A DNA stretch of 64,000 nucleotides from Brevundimonas sp. (GCF_004210735.1 NZ_SDZL01000001.1:29381-93380), one strand, 5' to 3'. Counted from the stretch's first letter, positions 17,646-26,953 are shown. The notes: generated by a model not told the origin, from the letters alone. A program made the numbers and translations.

Positions 17646-18095
17646 TCAGGCGGCGCCGCGCATCTGGGAGTGTTTCTCGGCCAGGACCATATAGGTCTGG
17701 GTGCGGACCACGCCGTCGATGACCTCGATCCCGTTCAGGATGCCTTCCAGATCGTCGTAGCTCTCGGCCTCCAGCTCCACCAGAACATCGAATTGGCCGG
17801 TGACGGTGCAGACGTATTTGACGTGCGGAAAGCGCCGCAGGACGTCCACGATCTCGGTGGATTTCTTGGGATCGCGAGTCAGCAGGACAAAGGCCCGGAT
17901 CTGGGCGTTGGCGAACGTCGGTTGCAGTTCGACGGTGTAGCGGGCGATGGCCACCTGCTCCAGCTTGTCCATCATGTTCTGCAGCGTGGGACGGCTTACC
18001 TTCAGTTGCGCCGCCAGGGCGGTGACGGTCTGGCGGGCGTCCTGGCGCAGCAGGTTAAGAAGCGCATGCTCCTTCTCGGTAAGGGTCGGGCCCAT
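17646..18095 (-). CDS. Lrp/AsnC family transcriptional regulator
   Basis: 149 residues from the ATG at 18095, chosen because the winged helix-turn-helix begins at once (LTEKEHALLNLLRQDARQTVTALAAQLKVSRPTLQNMMDKLE, residues 5-46). The C-terminal half is the RAM ligand/oligomer domain (about 65-140) with VTGQFDVLVELEAESYDDLEGIL. Such proteins respond to amino acids and act on nearby transport and catabolic genes. It sits in a minus-strand run of peptidase-like, dipeptidase-like and receptor genes, its likely targets. A longer upstream reading has no good support. Confidence 0.9.
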   Translation of the reverse strand: MGPTLTEKEHALLNLLRQDARQTVTALAAQLKVSRPTLQNMMDKLEQVAIARYTVELQPTFANAQIRAFVLLTRDPKKSTEIVDVLRRFPHVKYVCTVTGQFDVLVELEAESYDDLEGILNGIEVIDGVVRTQTYMVLAEKHSQMRGAA

Positions 18096-18182
18096 GACGA
18101 TCTTTCGGCTGTCCGCAGCCGGTCCGGCGCGGGTATGGCGTTCGGTCCTGTGTGCACGTATCCGGCCGTATTGAAAAGCGCG

Positions 18183-18196
18183 TTTTACGTTTTGCA
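18183..18196. promoter_or_regulatory. candidate Lrp/AsnC binding element before the regulator gene
   Basis: TTTTACGTTTTGCA lies 88 bp upstream of the regulator start, in the gap behind the DUF885 gene. It resembles the element at 17604-17618. The A/T content stands out against the surrounding GC-rich DNA. Confidence 0.35.
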
Positions 18197-18207
18197 ACCT
18201 TGGCCGT

Positions 18208-19965
18208 TCAGCCGGCCTGCTGCGCGGCGATCCAGATGTCGATCTCGCGCTCCAGCACCGCCAGCGGCAATGAGCCGTTCAGCAGGACGGCGTCGTGGAA
18301 ATCCCGCTCGTCAAACCGGTCGCCAAGGGCCGCCTCGGCCCGGCGGCGCAGTTCGATCAGCTTCAGCTCGCCCACCTTGTACGACAGGGCCTGGCCGGGC
18401 CAGGAAACGTAGCGCTGCAACTCGACCTCGATGTTGACCGGCGACAGGGCGGTGTTCTCGGCGAAGCAGGCGCGGGCCTGCTCCATGGTCCAGCGCCGGG
18501 CGTGCAGGCCGGTGTCGGCCACCAGCCGGCAGGCGCGCCACATCTCGTAGGACAGACGGCCGAACTTCTCATAAGGGTCGCGGTACAGGCCCATCCCCTC
18601 GCCCAGCCATTCCGAATACAGGCCCCATCCCTCGCCAAAGGCGTTGACGTAGAGCGAGCGGCGGAAGGTCGGGACGGCCGCCTGCTCCTGGGCCAGCGAA
18701 ATCTGGATGTGGTGGCCCGGCGCGCCTTCGTGCAGCACCAGGGCGGGCAGTTCGTACAGCGGCCGCTCACGCAGGGCCGAGGTGTTGATCATCAGCCCGC
18801 CGGCGCGGCCCTGTTCCTGACTGCCCTCGAAATAGCGGCCGGTGGTGTAGCCCTCTTCGATCGCGGCGGGCACGGGGCGAACGCCATAGCTGAGGCGCGG
18901 CAGGGTGCGGAAATGGGCGGGCAGCCGGTCGTCCACCCGCTTGGCGATCTCGCTGGCCTTTTCCAGAAGCTGCTGGCGGGTCGTGGCGTAGAACCGGTCG
19001 TCGGTGCGCAGGAAGGCGCGGAAGGCGGCCATGTCGCCGGTGAAGCCGGCCTCGACCTTGACCGTCTCCATCGCGGCGCGGATGCGCGCGACCTCGCGCA
19101 GGCCCAGTTCGTGCACCTGGTCCGGGGTCATGTCGGTGGTGGTGTGGCTGCGCACCAGCCAGGCGTAATAGGCCTCGCCGCCCGGCAGGTCGGATACGGC
19201 CAGCGAGGCGCCGGCGCGGGGCAGATATTCCCCCTCCAGGAAGGTGACGAAGGATGCGCGGGCGGGGGCCACGGAGCGGGCGATAGCGGCCTGCCCCTCT
19301 TGCAACAGCGTGGCCTGGCGGGCGGCGGGAATGCCGGCGGGCAAGGCTTTCAGCGGGGCCAGCAGGGGATCGTCGGCCATCGGCGTTTCGGCGGCGCGGC
19401 GGGCGCGGGCCAGCACGCCCTTGGTCGTCACCATCGGCTGGACGAAGCCGGTCTGAACCCCGCGCCTGGCATTGGCGATATTGGCGGCGTACCAGGCCGG
19501 CACCTGATCCAGCAGAGCGATCCAGCGGCGGGCGTCCGCTTCGTTCGCGATACGGGCGGCGTCGGCGCGGTACAGCAGGGTGGTGTCGAAACCGCCGTCG
19601 CTGCTGAACGGCAGGCGCTCCTCATCGAAGGCGGCGCCGGCCAGCTTTTCGTCCAGCGTCCAGATCAGGAGTTCGCGGGTCAGCCGCTCGGAGGCCGACA
19701 GGGCGGCGGGGTCGACGCGGTCCAGATCGGCGCGGACGCGGGCGTAGCCGGCCTGGCGCGCGGCGATGGCGGCGGGGGTGACATCCGGCAAAGTCCACTG
19801 GGCGCCGACAGAGGCCGGATCCTCCAGCGGCAGGGCGATGGCCTCATAGGCCGCGACGGCCGAGGTCAGGCCTGGATCAGAGGGTTGGGCCGACGTCGGG
19901 GCGGCTGTGGCCAGCATCAGGGCCGCCACGCAGGCGGCGCCGCCGCGCCAGATTGTCTTGGTCAT
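18208..19965 (-). CDS. exported DUF885 family peptidase-like protein
   Basis: 585 residues with a signal peptide (1-26, PTSA-Q). The family hallmark HEGAPGHHIQ lies near residue 410, within a long helical fold related to zinc carboxypeptidases; the HExxPGHH string supplies two histidines and a glutamate for a metal site. Other family blocks include EGWGLYSEWLGEGMGLY and YVSWPGQALSYKVGELK. DUF885 proteins are widespread but few have a tested substrate. It lies in a run with a TonB receptor upstream (110 bp) and an Lrp regulator downstream, so periplasmic breakdown of an imported peptide-like compound is inferred. Confidence 0.82.
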   Translation of the reverse strand: MTKTIWRGGAACVAALMLATAAPTSAQPSDPGLTSAVAAYEAIALPLEDPASVGAQWTLPDVTPAAIAARQAGYARVRADLDRVDPAALSASERLTRELLIWTLDEKLAGAAFDEERLPFSSDGGFDTTLLYRADAARIANEADARRWIALLDQVPAWYAANIANARRGVQTGFVQPMVTTKGVLARARRAAETPMADDPLLAPLKALPAGIPAARQATLLQEGQAAIARSVAPARASFVTFLEGEYLPRAGASLAVSDLPGGEAYYAWLVRSHTTTDMTPDQVHELGLREVARIRAAMETVKVEAGFTGDMAAFRAFLRTDDRFYATTRQQLLEKASEIAKRVDDRLPAHFRTLPRLSYGVRPVPAAIEEGYTTGRYFEGSQEQGRAGGLMINTSALRERPLYELPALVLHEGAPGHHIQISLAQEQAAVPTFRRSLYVNAFGEGWGLYSEWLGEGMGLYRDPYEKFGRLSYEMWRACRLVADTGLHARRWTMEQARACFAENTALSPVNIEVELQRYVSWPGQALSYKVGELKLIELRRRAEAALGDRFDERDFHDAVLLNGSLPLAVLEREIDIWIAAQQAG

Positions 19966-20075
19966 CGCTCACCCCTTCGCAGTCTCCGAAAGGATGGATT
20001 GCCCGCTTGGGGGTGGAATGTCGATAAAGACGGCGGAGATGAAGCCGGGGCTCCATCTCCGCCAGTGGCCGGAAG

Positions 20076-22328
20076 TCAGAAATTGGCCGTCAGGTTCAGC
20101 GTCACCGTGCGCGGCGCGCCATAGAAGCCGATCACCGAGTTACCCGTGATCGCGCCTGCGAAATTATAGCCGCCCGCGCGATAGCGTTCGTCGGACAGGT
20201 TGCGACCGCTCAGTCCGATGCGATAGCGCCCGCTTTCGGCGGTCCACAGCAGGGTGGCGTCGTACAGCCAATAGGCCCCCTGATCGAGCAACGGCAGGGC
20301 CTGCTCGAACATCTGGGTCGCGCCGCGATACGAGGCGGACGGGGTGAAGATCACCGAGCCGCGGCCCTGACCCAGATCGACGCTGTAAGGCAGGGCCAGG
20401 TTGGCGGTCCAGTCGGGTGTGTTCTGGAAATCGCGCTCGTCGGCCAGGTCCTCGCGGACGCCGGTCGTGGTGTTCAGGGTGACGAACTCGTTGAACCGGG
20501 CGTCCAGGTAACCGAGCGTCAGGCGGGCGGCCAGGTTCCGGGTGATCCAGGCCTGGGCCTCCAGCTCCCAGCCCCAGATTTCGCTGGAGCCCGCATTGTC
20601 GACGAAGCTGGCGACCGAGGCCGGCGGCACGAAGATCTGCGAGGTGATCTGCTGGTCGGTGTATTCCGACTTGAACAGGGCGGTGGCGAAGTTGATGCGA
20701 CCGTCGGCCAGCGAGCCCTTCAAGCCCAGTTCGTAGGTGTCGACCAGTTCCGGGGCGTAACCGTTGACGGTTTCGGGATACAGCGAGGCGTCGCCGCGCA
20801 TGTCGAAACCGCCCGACTTGAACCCGCGCCCGTACGAGGCGTAGCCGGTCAGGTCCGGGGTGAATTTGTAGCTGGCGCTGACCCGGGGCGTGAACTCTTC
20901 ATAGGTGTCCGACGCGGTGTAGTCGGTATTCGGCGGGCCCGCCGCGATGGCGCCGGCGTTGCCGAAGAACGGGCTCTTGATGCCCAGATAGACCTGACGC
21001 AGCTGGTCGACCGTCTTCTTGTCGCGGGTCCAGCGGCCGCCGACCGAGACCGAGAACTGATCGGTCACGTCGTAGCTGAAGTCAGCGAAGGCGGCGATGC
21101 TGCGCGTGTCCACGCTGCCGCCGGTAAAGGTCGTCATGCCCGCCGGGGCCGGCGGCGCGGCCAGGGTCACAAGCCCCAGCACGGTGTCAAAGGCGCCCTC
21201 GGCCGAGGCGTCCATGTAGAACAGGCCAGCCACGCCCTGCCAGCGCTCGCCCTGGAACAGCAGCTGGAATTCCTGGGTCAGCTGTTCGTCGGCGTAGTAG
21301 CCGGGGATGTCGAGGATCGGCTGGGGCAGGCCGTCGAAGTCGATGCCCGCGCCCGAGGTGTCGCCGTCGCGCCAGGCGGTGACCGACTTGAAGGTCACGA
21401 TGTCGTTCATCCGCCATTCGCCGGTGAAGGACAGACCGCGCGTGCGGACGCTGGAGTCGTCGCCGATCCCGGCGTTGGTGTCATAGACGTCGGCCGGGCT
21501 GGGGGCCAGAATCCGGTAGCCGTGACGGGCGTTGGAATCGTCCTGGGTGATGTCGCCCGACAGACGGAAGAACAGGTCGTCGTTCGGGGTCCATTCGACG
21601 CTGACGCGGGCCGCCGTGACATCCTTGTTGTAGTGTTCGGCGCCGGTGTTCAGGTTCTGACCATAGCCGTCGCGGGTATAACGGGCCACTGCGCCGCCGA
21701 TGCGCAGCGCCTCGGTGATCGGGGCCGAGCCCGAGGCGATCAGGTCGATCTGGTTGTAGCTGCCATAGGCGCCCTTGAGGGTCAGCTCCGGATCCTGGGC
21801 CAGACGTTTGGTGACGTATTTGATCGCGCCACCGATGGTGTTGCGGCCATACAGCGTGCCTTGCGGGCCGCGCAGGACCTCCAGCCGCTCAATGTCGAAG
21901 ATGTCCAGCACCGCGCCCTGAGGACGGGCCACATAGACGTCATCGACGTACAGGCCCACGCCCGGCTCAAAGCCCCACAGCGGGTCCTGCTGGCCCACGC
22001 CGCGGATGAAGCTGGTCAGGGTCGAGTTGGTGCCGCGCGCGATCTGGACCGTGGCGTTCGGCGTTTGTTGCTGCAGGGCGGTGATGTCGGCCGCGCCGGT
22101 CTGTTCCAGACGCTCGCTGCTGACGGCGGTGACGGCGACCGGCACGTCCTTCAGCGATTCCTCGCGGCGACGCGCCGTGACGACGATTTCATCGACGGCA
22201 TAGGCCTGAAGCGCGTCCGCCTGAGTGGGCTGGGCCTCCTGGGCGAACGCCGGCGCGGCGGCCATCGGCGTGACCAGCATGGCGCCAGCCATCAAAACAC
22301 GACGCAACTGTCCTGTGGTCTTGGTCAT
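20076..22328 (-). CDS. TonB-dependent receptor (FecA/CirA-like plug, 750 residues)
   Basis: The start at 22328 gives a clean signal peptide (LMAGAMLVTPMAAAPAFA-Q). TonB-box-like segment AVDEIVVTARRREE, plug with VPVAVTAVSSERLEQTGAADI, FIRGVGQQDPLWGFEPGVGLYVDDVYVARP, RLEVLRGPQGTLYGRNTIGGAI, then a barrel that ends in VTLNLTANF. This plug form is typical of the many sphingomonad and caulobacter receptors for organic substrates. The gene is divergent from an esterase-tetR pair, with two palindromic operators between them, so it is probably controlled by that TetR protein. The substrate may be an ester that the esterase cleaves; this is inferred. Confidence 0.9.
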   Translation of the reverse strand: MTKTTGQLRRVLMAGAMLVTPMAAAPAFAQEAQPTQADALQAYAVDEIVVTARRREESLKDVPVAVTAVSSERLEQTGAADITALQQQTPNATVQIARGTNSTLTSFIRGVGQQDPLWGFEPGVGLYVDDVYVARPQGAVLDIFDIERLEVLRGPQGTLYGRNTIGGAIKYVTKRLAQDPELTLKGAYGSYNQIDLIASGSAPITEALRIGGAVARYTRDGYGQNLNTGAEHYNKDVTAARVSVEWTPNDDLFFRLSGDITQDDSNARHGYRILAPSPADVYDTNAGIGDDSSVRTRGLSFTGEWRMNDIVTFKSVTAWRDGDTSGAGIDFDGLPQPILDIPGYYADEQLTQEFQLLFQGERWQGVAGLFYMDASAEGAFDTVLGLVTLAAPPAPAGMTTFTGGSVDTRSIAAFADFSYDVTDQFSVSVGGRWTRDKKTVDQLRQVYLGIKSPFFGNAGAIAAGPPNTDYTASDTYEEFTPRVSASYKFTPDLTGYASYGRGFKSGGFDMRGDASLYPETVNGYAPELVDTYELGLKGSLADGRINFATALFKSEYTDQQITSQIFVPPASVASFVDNAGSSEIWGWELEAQAWITRNLAARLTLGYLDARFNEFVTLNTTTGVREDLADERDFQNTPDWTANLALPYSVDLGQGRGSVIFTPSASYRGATQMFEQALPLLDQGAYWLYDATLLWTAESGRYRIGLSGRNLSDERYRAGGYNFAGAITGNSVIGFYGAPRTVTLNLTANF

Positions 22329-22408
22329 CTCATCCTCCCGCGCGGTCGTTAGGTCGCCGCTGATCACTGTTAGGGCGGACGGTGTGTCGAATGGCGACGC
22401 CTGTCAAC

Positions 22409-22432
22409 ATCATTCATTCAAGCATGAATGAT
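22409..22432. promoter_or_regulatory. TetR-type operator 1 (inverted repeat)
   Basis: ATCATTCAT (22409-22417) and ATGAATGAT (22424-22432) form a perfect inverted repeat with nine-base arms and a six-base spacer. The core TTCAT-N6-ATGAA recurs at 22469-22486. It lies between the divergent TonB receptor and esterase-tetR genes. Confidence 0.7.
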
Positions 22433-22468
22433 CATTGCCCTCGACGGCTCGACAGGCTCGATGAGGTT

Positions 22469-22486
22469 GTTCATTCTTTGATGAAC
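22469..22486. promoter_or_regulatory. TetR-type operator 2 (inverted repeat)
   Basis: GTTCAT (22469-22474) and ATGAAC (22481-22486) with a six-base spacer repeat the pattern of operator 1. Centre-to-centre distance to operator 1 is 57 bp. It lies 35 bp before the esterase start, where bound repressor would block transcription. Confidence 0.7.
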
Positions 22487-22521
22487 GATAACGAGGGCGC
22501 CATCGCCCCGGGAGGGGTGTC

Positions 22522-24045
22522 ATGGCCATATCGACGGCAGCGACAGGCGACCATCCACTGGCGCGCACCGTGTGCGGCGAGGTGCGCGGACGCATCGAGG
22601 GCGAGGCAAAGGTGTTCCGGGGCCTGCCCTATGCCGCGCCGCCGGTCGGTGATCTGCGCTGGCGCGCGCCCCGGCCCTATCCTGCATGGCAAGGCGTGCG
22701 AGAGGCCGCCGCCTTCGGGCCCGCCCCGCCCCAGGCCGGGCCCGCCGACGTGCCCGACATCGTGGCCATCGGCGGCGCGCCTGAGCCGACGTCCGAGGAT
22801 TGCCTGACGCTGAACGTCTGGGCGCCGCGCAATGCCGCCGAGGCCGCGCCGGTCATGGTTTGGCTGCACGGCGGATCGAACCGGATGGGGGCGGGATCCC
22901 TGCCCTTTTATAATGGTCAGGCCTTTGCGCGTGACGGCGTGCTGCTGGTCACCGTCAACTATCGGCTGGGGCACCTGGGTTTCTTCGCCCACCCTGCCCT
23001 GACGGCCGAGGCGGCGCCCGGCGAGCCGCTGGGCAACCACGGCCTGCTGGATCAGATCGCGGCGCTGGAATGGGTGCGCGACAACATCGCGGCCTTTGGC
23101 GGCGATCCCGCGAACGTCACCCTGTTCGGCGAGTCGGCGGGCGGTATCGACATTCAGGCGCTGATGACCGCGCCGCGAGCACGCGGCCTGTTCCACAAGG
23201 CCATCGTGCAGTCGGGCGGCGGATGGCTGCCCGCAACCCCGCTTAAGGTCGCCGAGGCGCGCGGCGTGGCCGTCGCTGCGGCGCTGGGGCTGGGGAACGC
23301 CGACGCGGCGGCGCTGCGCGCCCTGCCGGCCGAACGCCTGACCGGGATCGAGGGCGCGTTCGGACCGGTGATCGACGGGAGGTTGCTGGACCGCGACCCG
23401 ATCAGCGCCTTCGCCGCCGGCCGCTTCGCCGACATCCCCTTCATCATGGGCGTGAACAGCGGCGAAGACTCGCTGCTGAACTACGGCGGCGGGCTGAAGC
23501 GTTTTGGCCAGATGATCAGGCCGAACGCCGCCCTGGCCCGGCTGTATCCCGAAGCGGAGGGCGACGAAGAGAGCCTGATCCGGCTGGGATTCCGGGACTT
23601 CGGCTTTGCGGCGCCGGCGCGCTGGGTGGTCGGTCGCCCGCGCCGGTCGAAGGCCTGGCTCTACGCCTTCGACTACGTCGAGGAAGCCCGTCATCCGGAT
23701 GTGCGGCGCGCCGACCACGGGGCCGAGATCGCCTTTGTCTTCGACACCCTGGACGACAGGCCCGGCGCCCCGCCGCCCGCGACCAAAGCCGACCGCGCCG
23801 TCGCGACGGCCCTGCACGCGCGCTGGATCGCCTTCGCCCGTGATGGGGATCCGGGCACGGACTGGCCCGCCTGGGGCCCGGCTGACGACTGGATGGTGTT
23901 CGGCGCCAGGCCCGGCGGCGAGGCGCGGCGGGGCTGGTGGAAATCGTCGCTGGACCACCACGCGCGCAAGGCGAACCTGTTGATCCCGATACTGCGTTTG
24001 CGGGATCGCGCCCGGCGGGTATTCTCGGCTATGCAGGGGCGATGA
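22522..24045 (+). CDS. type B carboxylesterase, cytoplasmic
   Basis: 507 residues, alpha/beta hydrolase of the carboxylesterase type B family. Early block FRGLPYAAPPVGDLRWRAP (32-50), SEDCLTLNVW (91-100), oxyanion HGGSN (116-120), nucleophile Ser205 in GESAGG, and an acid/histidine region near ADHGAEIAFVF. No signal peptide is visible, so it acts in the cytoplasm. The ATG has GGGAGGGG upstream. It overlaps the tetR gene by four bases (ATGA), and so is cotranscribed with the regulator; the divergent TonB receptor completes an uptake-hydrolysis-regulation set. The natural ester is unknown. Confidence 0.88.
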   Translation: MAISTAATGDHPLARTVCGEVRGRIEGEAKVFRGLPYAAPPVGDLRWRAPRPYPAWQGVREAAAFGPAPPQAGPADVPDIVAIGGAPEPTSEDCLTLNVWAPRNAAEAAPVMVWLHGGSNRMGAGSLPFYNGQAFARDGVLLVTVNYRLGHLGFFAHPALTAEAAPGEPLGNHGLLDQIAALEWVRDNIAAFGGDPANVTLFGESAGGIDIQALMTAPRARGLFHKAIVQSGGGWLPATPLKVAEARGVAVAAALGLGNADAAALRALPAERLTGIEGAFGPVIDGRLLDRDPISAFAAGRFADIPFIMGVNSGEDSLLNYGGGLKRFGQMIRPNAALARLYPEAEGDEESLIRLGFRDFGFAAPARWVVGRPRRSKAWLYAFDYVEEARHPDVRRADHGAEIAFVFDTLDDRPGAPPPATKADRAVATALHARWIAFARDGDPGTDWPAWGPADDWMVFGARPGGEARRGWWKSSLDHHARKANLLIPILRLRDRARRVFSAMQGR

Positions 24046-24716
24046 GCGACACCGCGTCGAAACCCCGCGTCACCAAGCCCAAGGCCCAGCGCCGCGAAGA
24101 GACCACCGCCCGCATTCTGGACGTGGCCGAGGGCCTGTTCGCGCGCCACGGCCTGCATGGCGTGACCTTGAAGGCTGTGGCCAAGGAAGCGGGCGTCGAT
24201 ACGGCGCTGCTGCACTATTATTTCGATGACAAGAACCGGCTGTTCTCGACCGTCTTTGGCCGGCGGGCCGAGGTGGTGAACCGGCTGCGGCTGGACAGCC
24301 TGGATCGCTATGAACGCGAGCGGGGCGACGCCATGACGGTGGGCGGCGCCATCGACGCCTTCCTGCGCCCGCTGTTCGTGCTGTTCGAGGGCGGCGATCG
24401 CAGCTGGCTGAACTATGCGGCCCTTGTGGCCCAGGTGAACAACACGCCGGTCTGGGGCGGCGACACCATGCACCAGCATTTCGACCCGGTGATCCACCGG
24501 TTCATCGCCGTGCTGAAGCGGATTTCGCCCGAGACGCCGGACCGGCAGCTCTATTGGTTCTATCACCTGCTGTCGGGGTCGCTGACCCTGTCGCTGGCGC
24601 AGACGGGACGGATCGACGTGCTGTCCGGCGGCCTGTGCAAATCGTCAGAGATGGCGGCCATCTGCGACGCGATGGAGGCCGTCTTCGCCGGCGGTTTCGA
24701 GGCGATCCGCGGCTAG
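24042..24716 (+). CDS. TetR/AcrR family transcriptional regulator
   Basis: 224 residues from the ATG that overlaps the esterase stop. The N-terminal helix-turn-helix (about 18-65) reads EETTARILDVAEGLFARHGLHGVTLKAVAKEAGVDTALLHYYF, a textbook TetR domain; the rest is the helical ligand and dimer domain (FVLFEGGDRSWLNYAALVAQ). Two TTCAT-N6-ATGAA palindromes at 22409-22486 are its likely operators, giving control of its own operon and of the divergent receptor gene. It converges on the reductase gene at 24718 with one base between stops. Confidence 0.9.
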   Translation: MSDTASKPRVTKPKAQRREETTARILDVAEGLFARHGLHGVTLKAVAKEAGVDTALLHYYFDDKNRLFSTVFGRRAEVVNRLRLDSLDRYERERGDAMTVGGAIDAFLRPLFVLFEGGDRSWLNYAALVAQVNNTPVWGGDTMHQHFDPVIHRFIAVLKRISPETPDRQLYWFYHLLSGSLTLSLAQTGRIDVLSGGLCKSSEMAAICDAMEAVFAGGFEAIRG

Positions 24717-24717
24717 A

Positions 24718-25290
24718 TCAGGCGTCGCGCGGCAAGACCGAGGTCACCCGGGCGATGAACAGGTGGAACGCCTCCATATACTGACGAAGGAATTCCTCGG
24801 TCGCGGGCACGGTGACGTCGCCGTCGTCGGTGATCAGGCCGGGCTTGAACTGGATGTAGGCCTCGGGCGCATTCATCTGGGGCGCGTTGAGGAACCCCAG
24901 CACGCTGCGCAGGCTCTGCTGGGCGATGGCGGTGCCGATGGCGCCCGGCGAGGTTCCGATCACCGCCGCCGGCTTGCGCGCAAAGGCGTTGGAGCCATAC
25001 GGGCGGCTGGCCCAGTCGATCGCGTTCTTGAGCCCGCCCGGGATGGAGCGATTGTATTCCGGCGTCACGAACAGGACGGCGTCCGACTTCTGGATGTCGG
25101 CCTTGAACGCCCGCGCCTCGGGTGGGAAATCCGCGTCGTAGTCGTAGCTGTAGATCGGCAGGTCACCAAAGCCGATCTCGTGGAACTGCAGCTTTTCCGG
25201 CGCCAGCTTGATCAGGGCGCGCGTCAGTTTTCGGTTGATCGATTCCTTCGCCAGTGAGCCGATCAGATAGCCGACCTTGTAGGTTGTCAT
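24718..25290 (-). CDS. NADPH-dependent FMN reductase family protein
   Basis: 190 residues with a flavodoxin-like fold: opening YLIGSLAKESINRKLTRAL (phosphate-binding loop GSxxxxSxNR type) and the family block FVTPEYNRSIPGGLKNAIDWASRP (about 75-98). Members reduce FMN, quinones, azo dyes or chromate with NAD(P)H in the cytoplasm. No signal peptide. It lies 79 bp downstream of the esterase at 25370 on the same strand, but a shared role is not evident. The precise electron acceptor cannot be read from sequence. Confidence 0.87.
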   Translation of the reverse strand: MTTYKVGYLIGSLAKESINRKLTRALIKLAPEKLQFHEIGFGDLPIYSYDYDADFPPEARAFKADIQKSDAVLFVTPEYNRSIPGGLKNAIDWASRPYGSNAFARKPAAVIGTSPGAIGTAIAQQSLRSVLGFLNAPQMNAPEAYIQFKPGLITDDGDVTVPATEEFLRQYMEAFHLFIARVTSVLPRDA

Positions 25291-25369
25291 GACGGTGCGC
25301 CTTTCCGCGTCTGGCGCTCAAACGTGCGCCGGAGGGTCCAGGTTGCGGCGGCGGTAGCGCCCCGTCGGC

Positions 25370-26953
25370 CTAAGTCCCCGGCTGGACGTAGGGGATGCGC
25401 GCGAAGAAGCGGCGCTCGTCCCTGCGCGGATCGTCGGCCATGCGGCTGTCGACGTCGAACAGCATCGTCTGGCGACGCTCCAGCCCATAGGGCGCCCAGC
25501 GCGGCAGGCCCGGATGGTTCGGATCGCCCGACCGCGCCAAGGCGATGAAAGCGTCGGCCATCCGGTCGGCGACCTCCTGTGCGCCCGGCCCGCGCGTCCG
25601 CGAGCCCTCGGCCGCGACATTGTCGAACACTAGCGGGATGTCCGCCGTGTGAAAGGCGCCGCGACGGCCGTTGGCCAGTTCGCCGGGGAAGTCCAGTTGA
25701 TAGACCCAGGTCGGCGCGCCCCCGACCAAGGCGACAGACGCGGCCCGGGTCTCGGCCTCGATGATCGCGCCGCGCCATGACCGGGCGGCGGTGGTGGCGT
25801 GGATCAGCACCTGATCAGGAGACCAGTCGGGATGCAGCCGCCGGTACTCGGCGATCACCGCCTGGGGCGACACGTCGATGCGCAGGATGTCGGGCGTCAG
25901 GCGCGCGGGTAGCGTGTCCCAGGTCAGGCCGGCGTTGCGGGGATCGTTCCCCATGAAGGCCAGGGTCTCTTCCCGCGTATTACCGATGATCATCGGGATA
26001 TGCGCCGACTGCGGGGGAGCGTCCGGATAGAAGGGATGGCGATGCAGCACCTGGTCATCCAGCACTGGGCCGAAATACAAACCGCCATAGCCCAGTACCG
26101 GGTCCTGTATTTTCGCGGCCTCCAGCAGGCGTTCGACCGGCAGGGCCGCCGCCTCGGCCGCGCGATCAGGCGTCAGGTTCAGCGCGTCCAACCAGGCGCG
26201 GGTGCGGCGCTCGGCGTTGACGGGGCCGGAGGCCGTGACCTGCTGGCCGCTCATGGTTGCGACGGCGTGGAACAGGCCGCCCGCGGCGGGTGTAGCCATC
26301 AGGGTGGCGATCTTGGCCCCGCCGCCTGACTGGCCGAACAGCATGACCCGGCCGGGATCGCCGCCGAAAGCCGCAATGTTGTCGCGCACCCATTGCAGCG
26401 CCAGGATCAGGTCCAGCTGACCGACATTGCCCGACGCCTCGAACCCCGGCGTCAGCCGCGCCAGCGAGGCGTAGCCGAACAGGTTCAACCGGTGGTTCAG
26501 CGTCACCACCACCACGTCGCCGCGCCGGGCCAGCCGCGTTCCATCGTACAGCGGGTCCGAACCCGAGCCGGTCGCATAGGCGCCGCCGTGGATATAGACC
26601 ATCACCGGCCGCCGCGCCCGATCGGCGCCTGGCGTCCAGACGTTCAGGAACAGGCAGTCCTCGGCCTGGTTCGGCTCATCCCCGTTCTGGGGACAGGCGG
26701 CGCCATAGGACAGGGCCTGGACCGGGCGATCCCACGGCGTCGGCGGGACCGGCGGCTGGAACCGGCGGGCGCCAGTGTCGGCGCCGTAGCGAACCCCTTT
26801 GAAGATCGACACGCCGCCGTCGCGAAAGCCGATCACCGGGCCATGGCCGGTTCGGACACGGAGCGCGGCCGCATCGGCGTGGACGCCGCCGGCGCTCAAC
26901 AACAGGGCTGTCGTGGCGGCCAGACCGGACAGAGCATGACGGCGTGTGGGCAT
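25370..26953 (-). CDS. exported type B carboxylesterase
   Basis: 527 residues with an export signal (MPTRRHALSGLAATTALLLSA region; the RR pair allows Tat). Carboxylesterase type B blocks: FKGVRYG, AEDCLFLNVWTPG, oxyanion HGGAY, nucleophile Ser in LFGQSGGGAK (Gln before the Ser, rather than the Glu of the cytoplasmic esterase at 22522), and HTADIPLVF near the catalytic His. Only distantly like that other esterase. It lies 69 bp downstream of a hexuronate-type MFS gene at the edge of the pectin module, so removal of acyl or aryl groups from plant polysaccharide pieces is a reasonable guess. Confidence 0.87.
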   Translation of the reverse strand: MPTRRHALSGLAATTALLLSAGGVHADAAALRVRTGHGPVIGFRDGGVSIFKGVRYGADTGARRFQPPVPPTPWDRPVQALSYGAACPQNGDEPNQAEDCLFLNVWTPGADRARRPVMVYIHGGAYATGSGSDPLYDGTRLARRGDVVVVTLNHRLNLFGYASLARLTPGFEASGNVGQLDLILALQWVRDNIAAFGGDPGRVMLFGQSGGGAKIATLMATPAAGGLFHAVATMSGQQVTASGPVNAERRTRAWLDALNLTPDRAAEAAALPVERLLEAAKIQDPVLGYGGLYFGPVLDDQVLHRHPFYPDAPPQSAHIPMIIGNTREETLAFMGNDPRNAGLTWDTLPARLTPDILRIDVSPQAVIAEYRRLHPDWSPDQVLIHATTAARSWRGAIIEAETRAASVALVGGAPTWVYQLDFPGELANGRRGAFHTADIPLVFDNVAAEGSRTRGPGAQEVADRMADAFIALARSGDPNHPGLPRWAPYGLERRQTMLFDVDSRMADDPRRDERRFFARIPYVQPGT

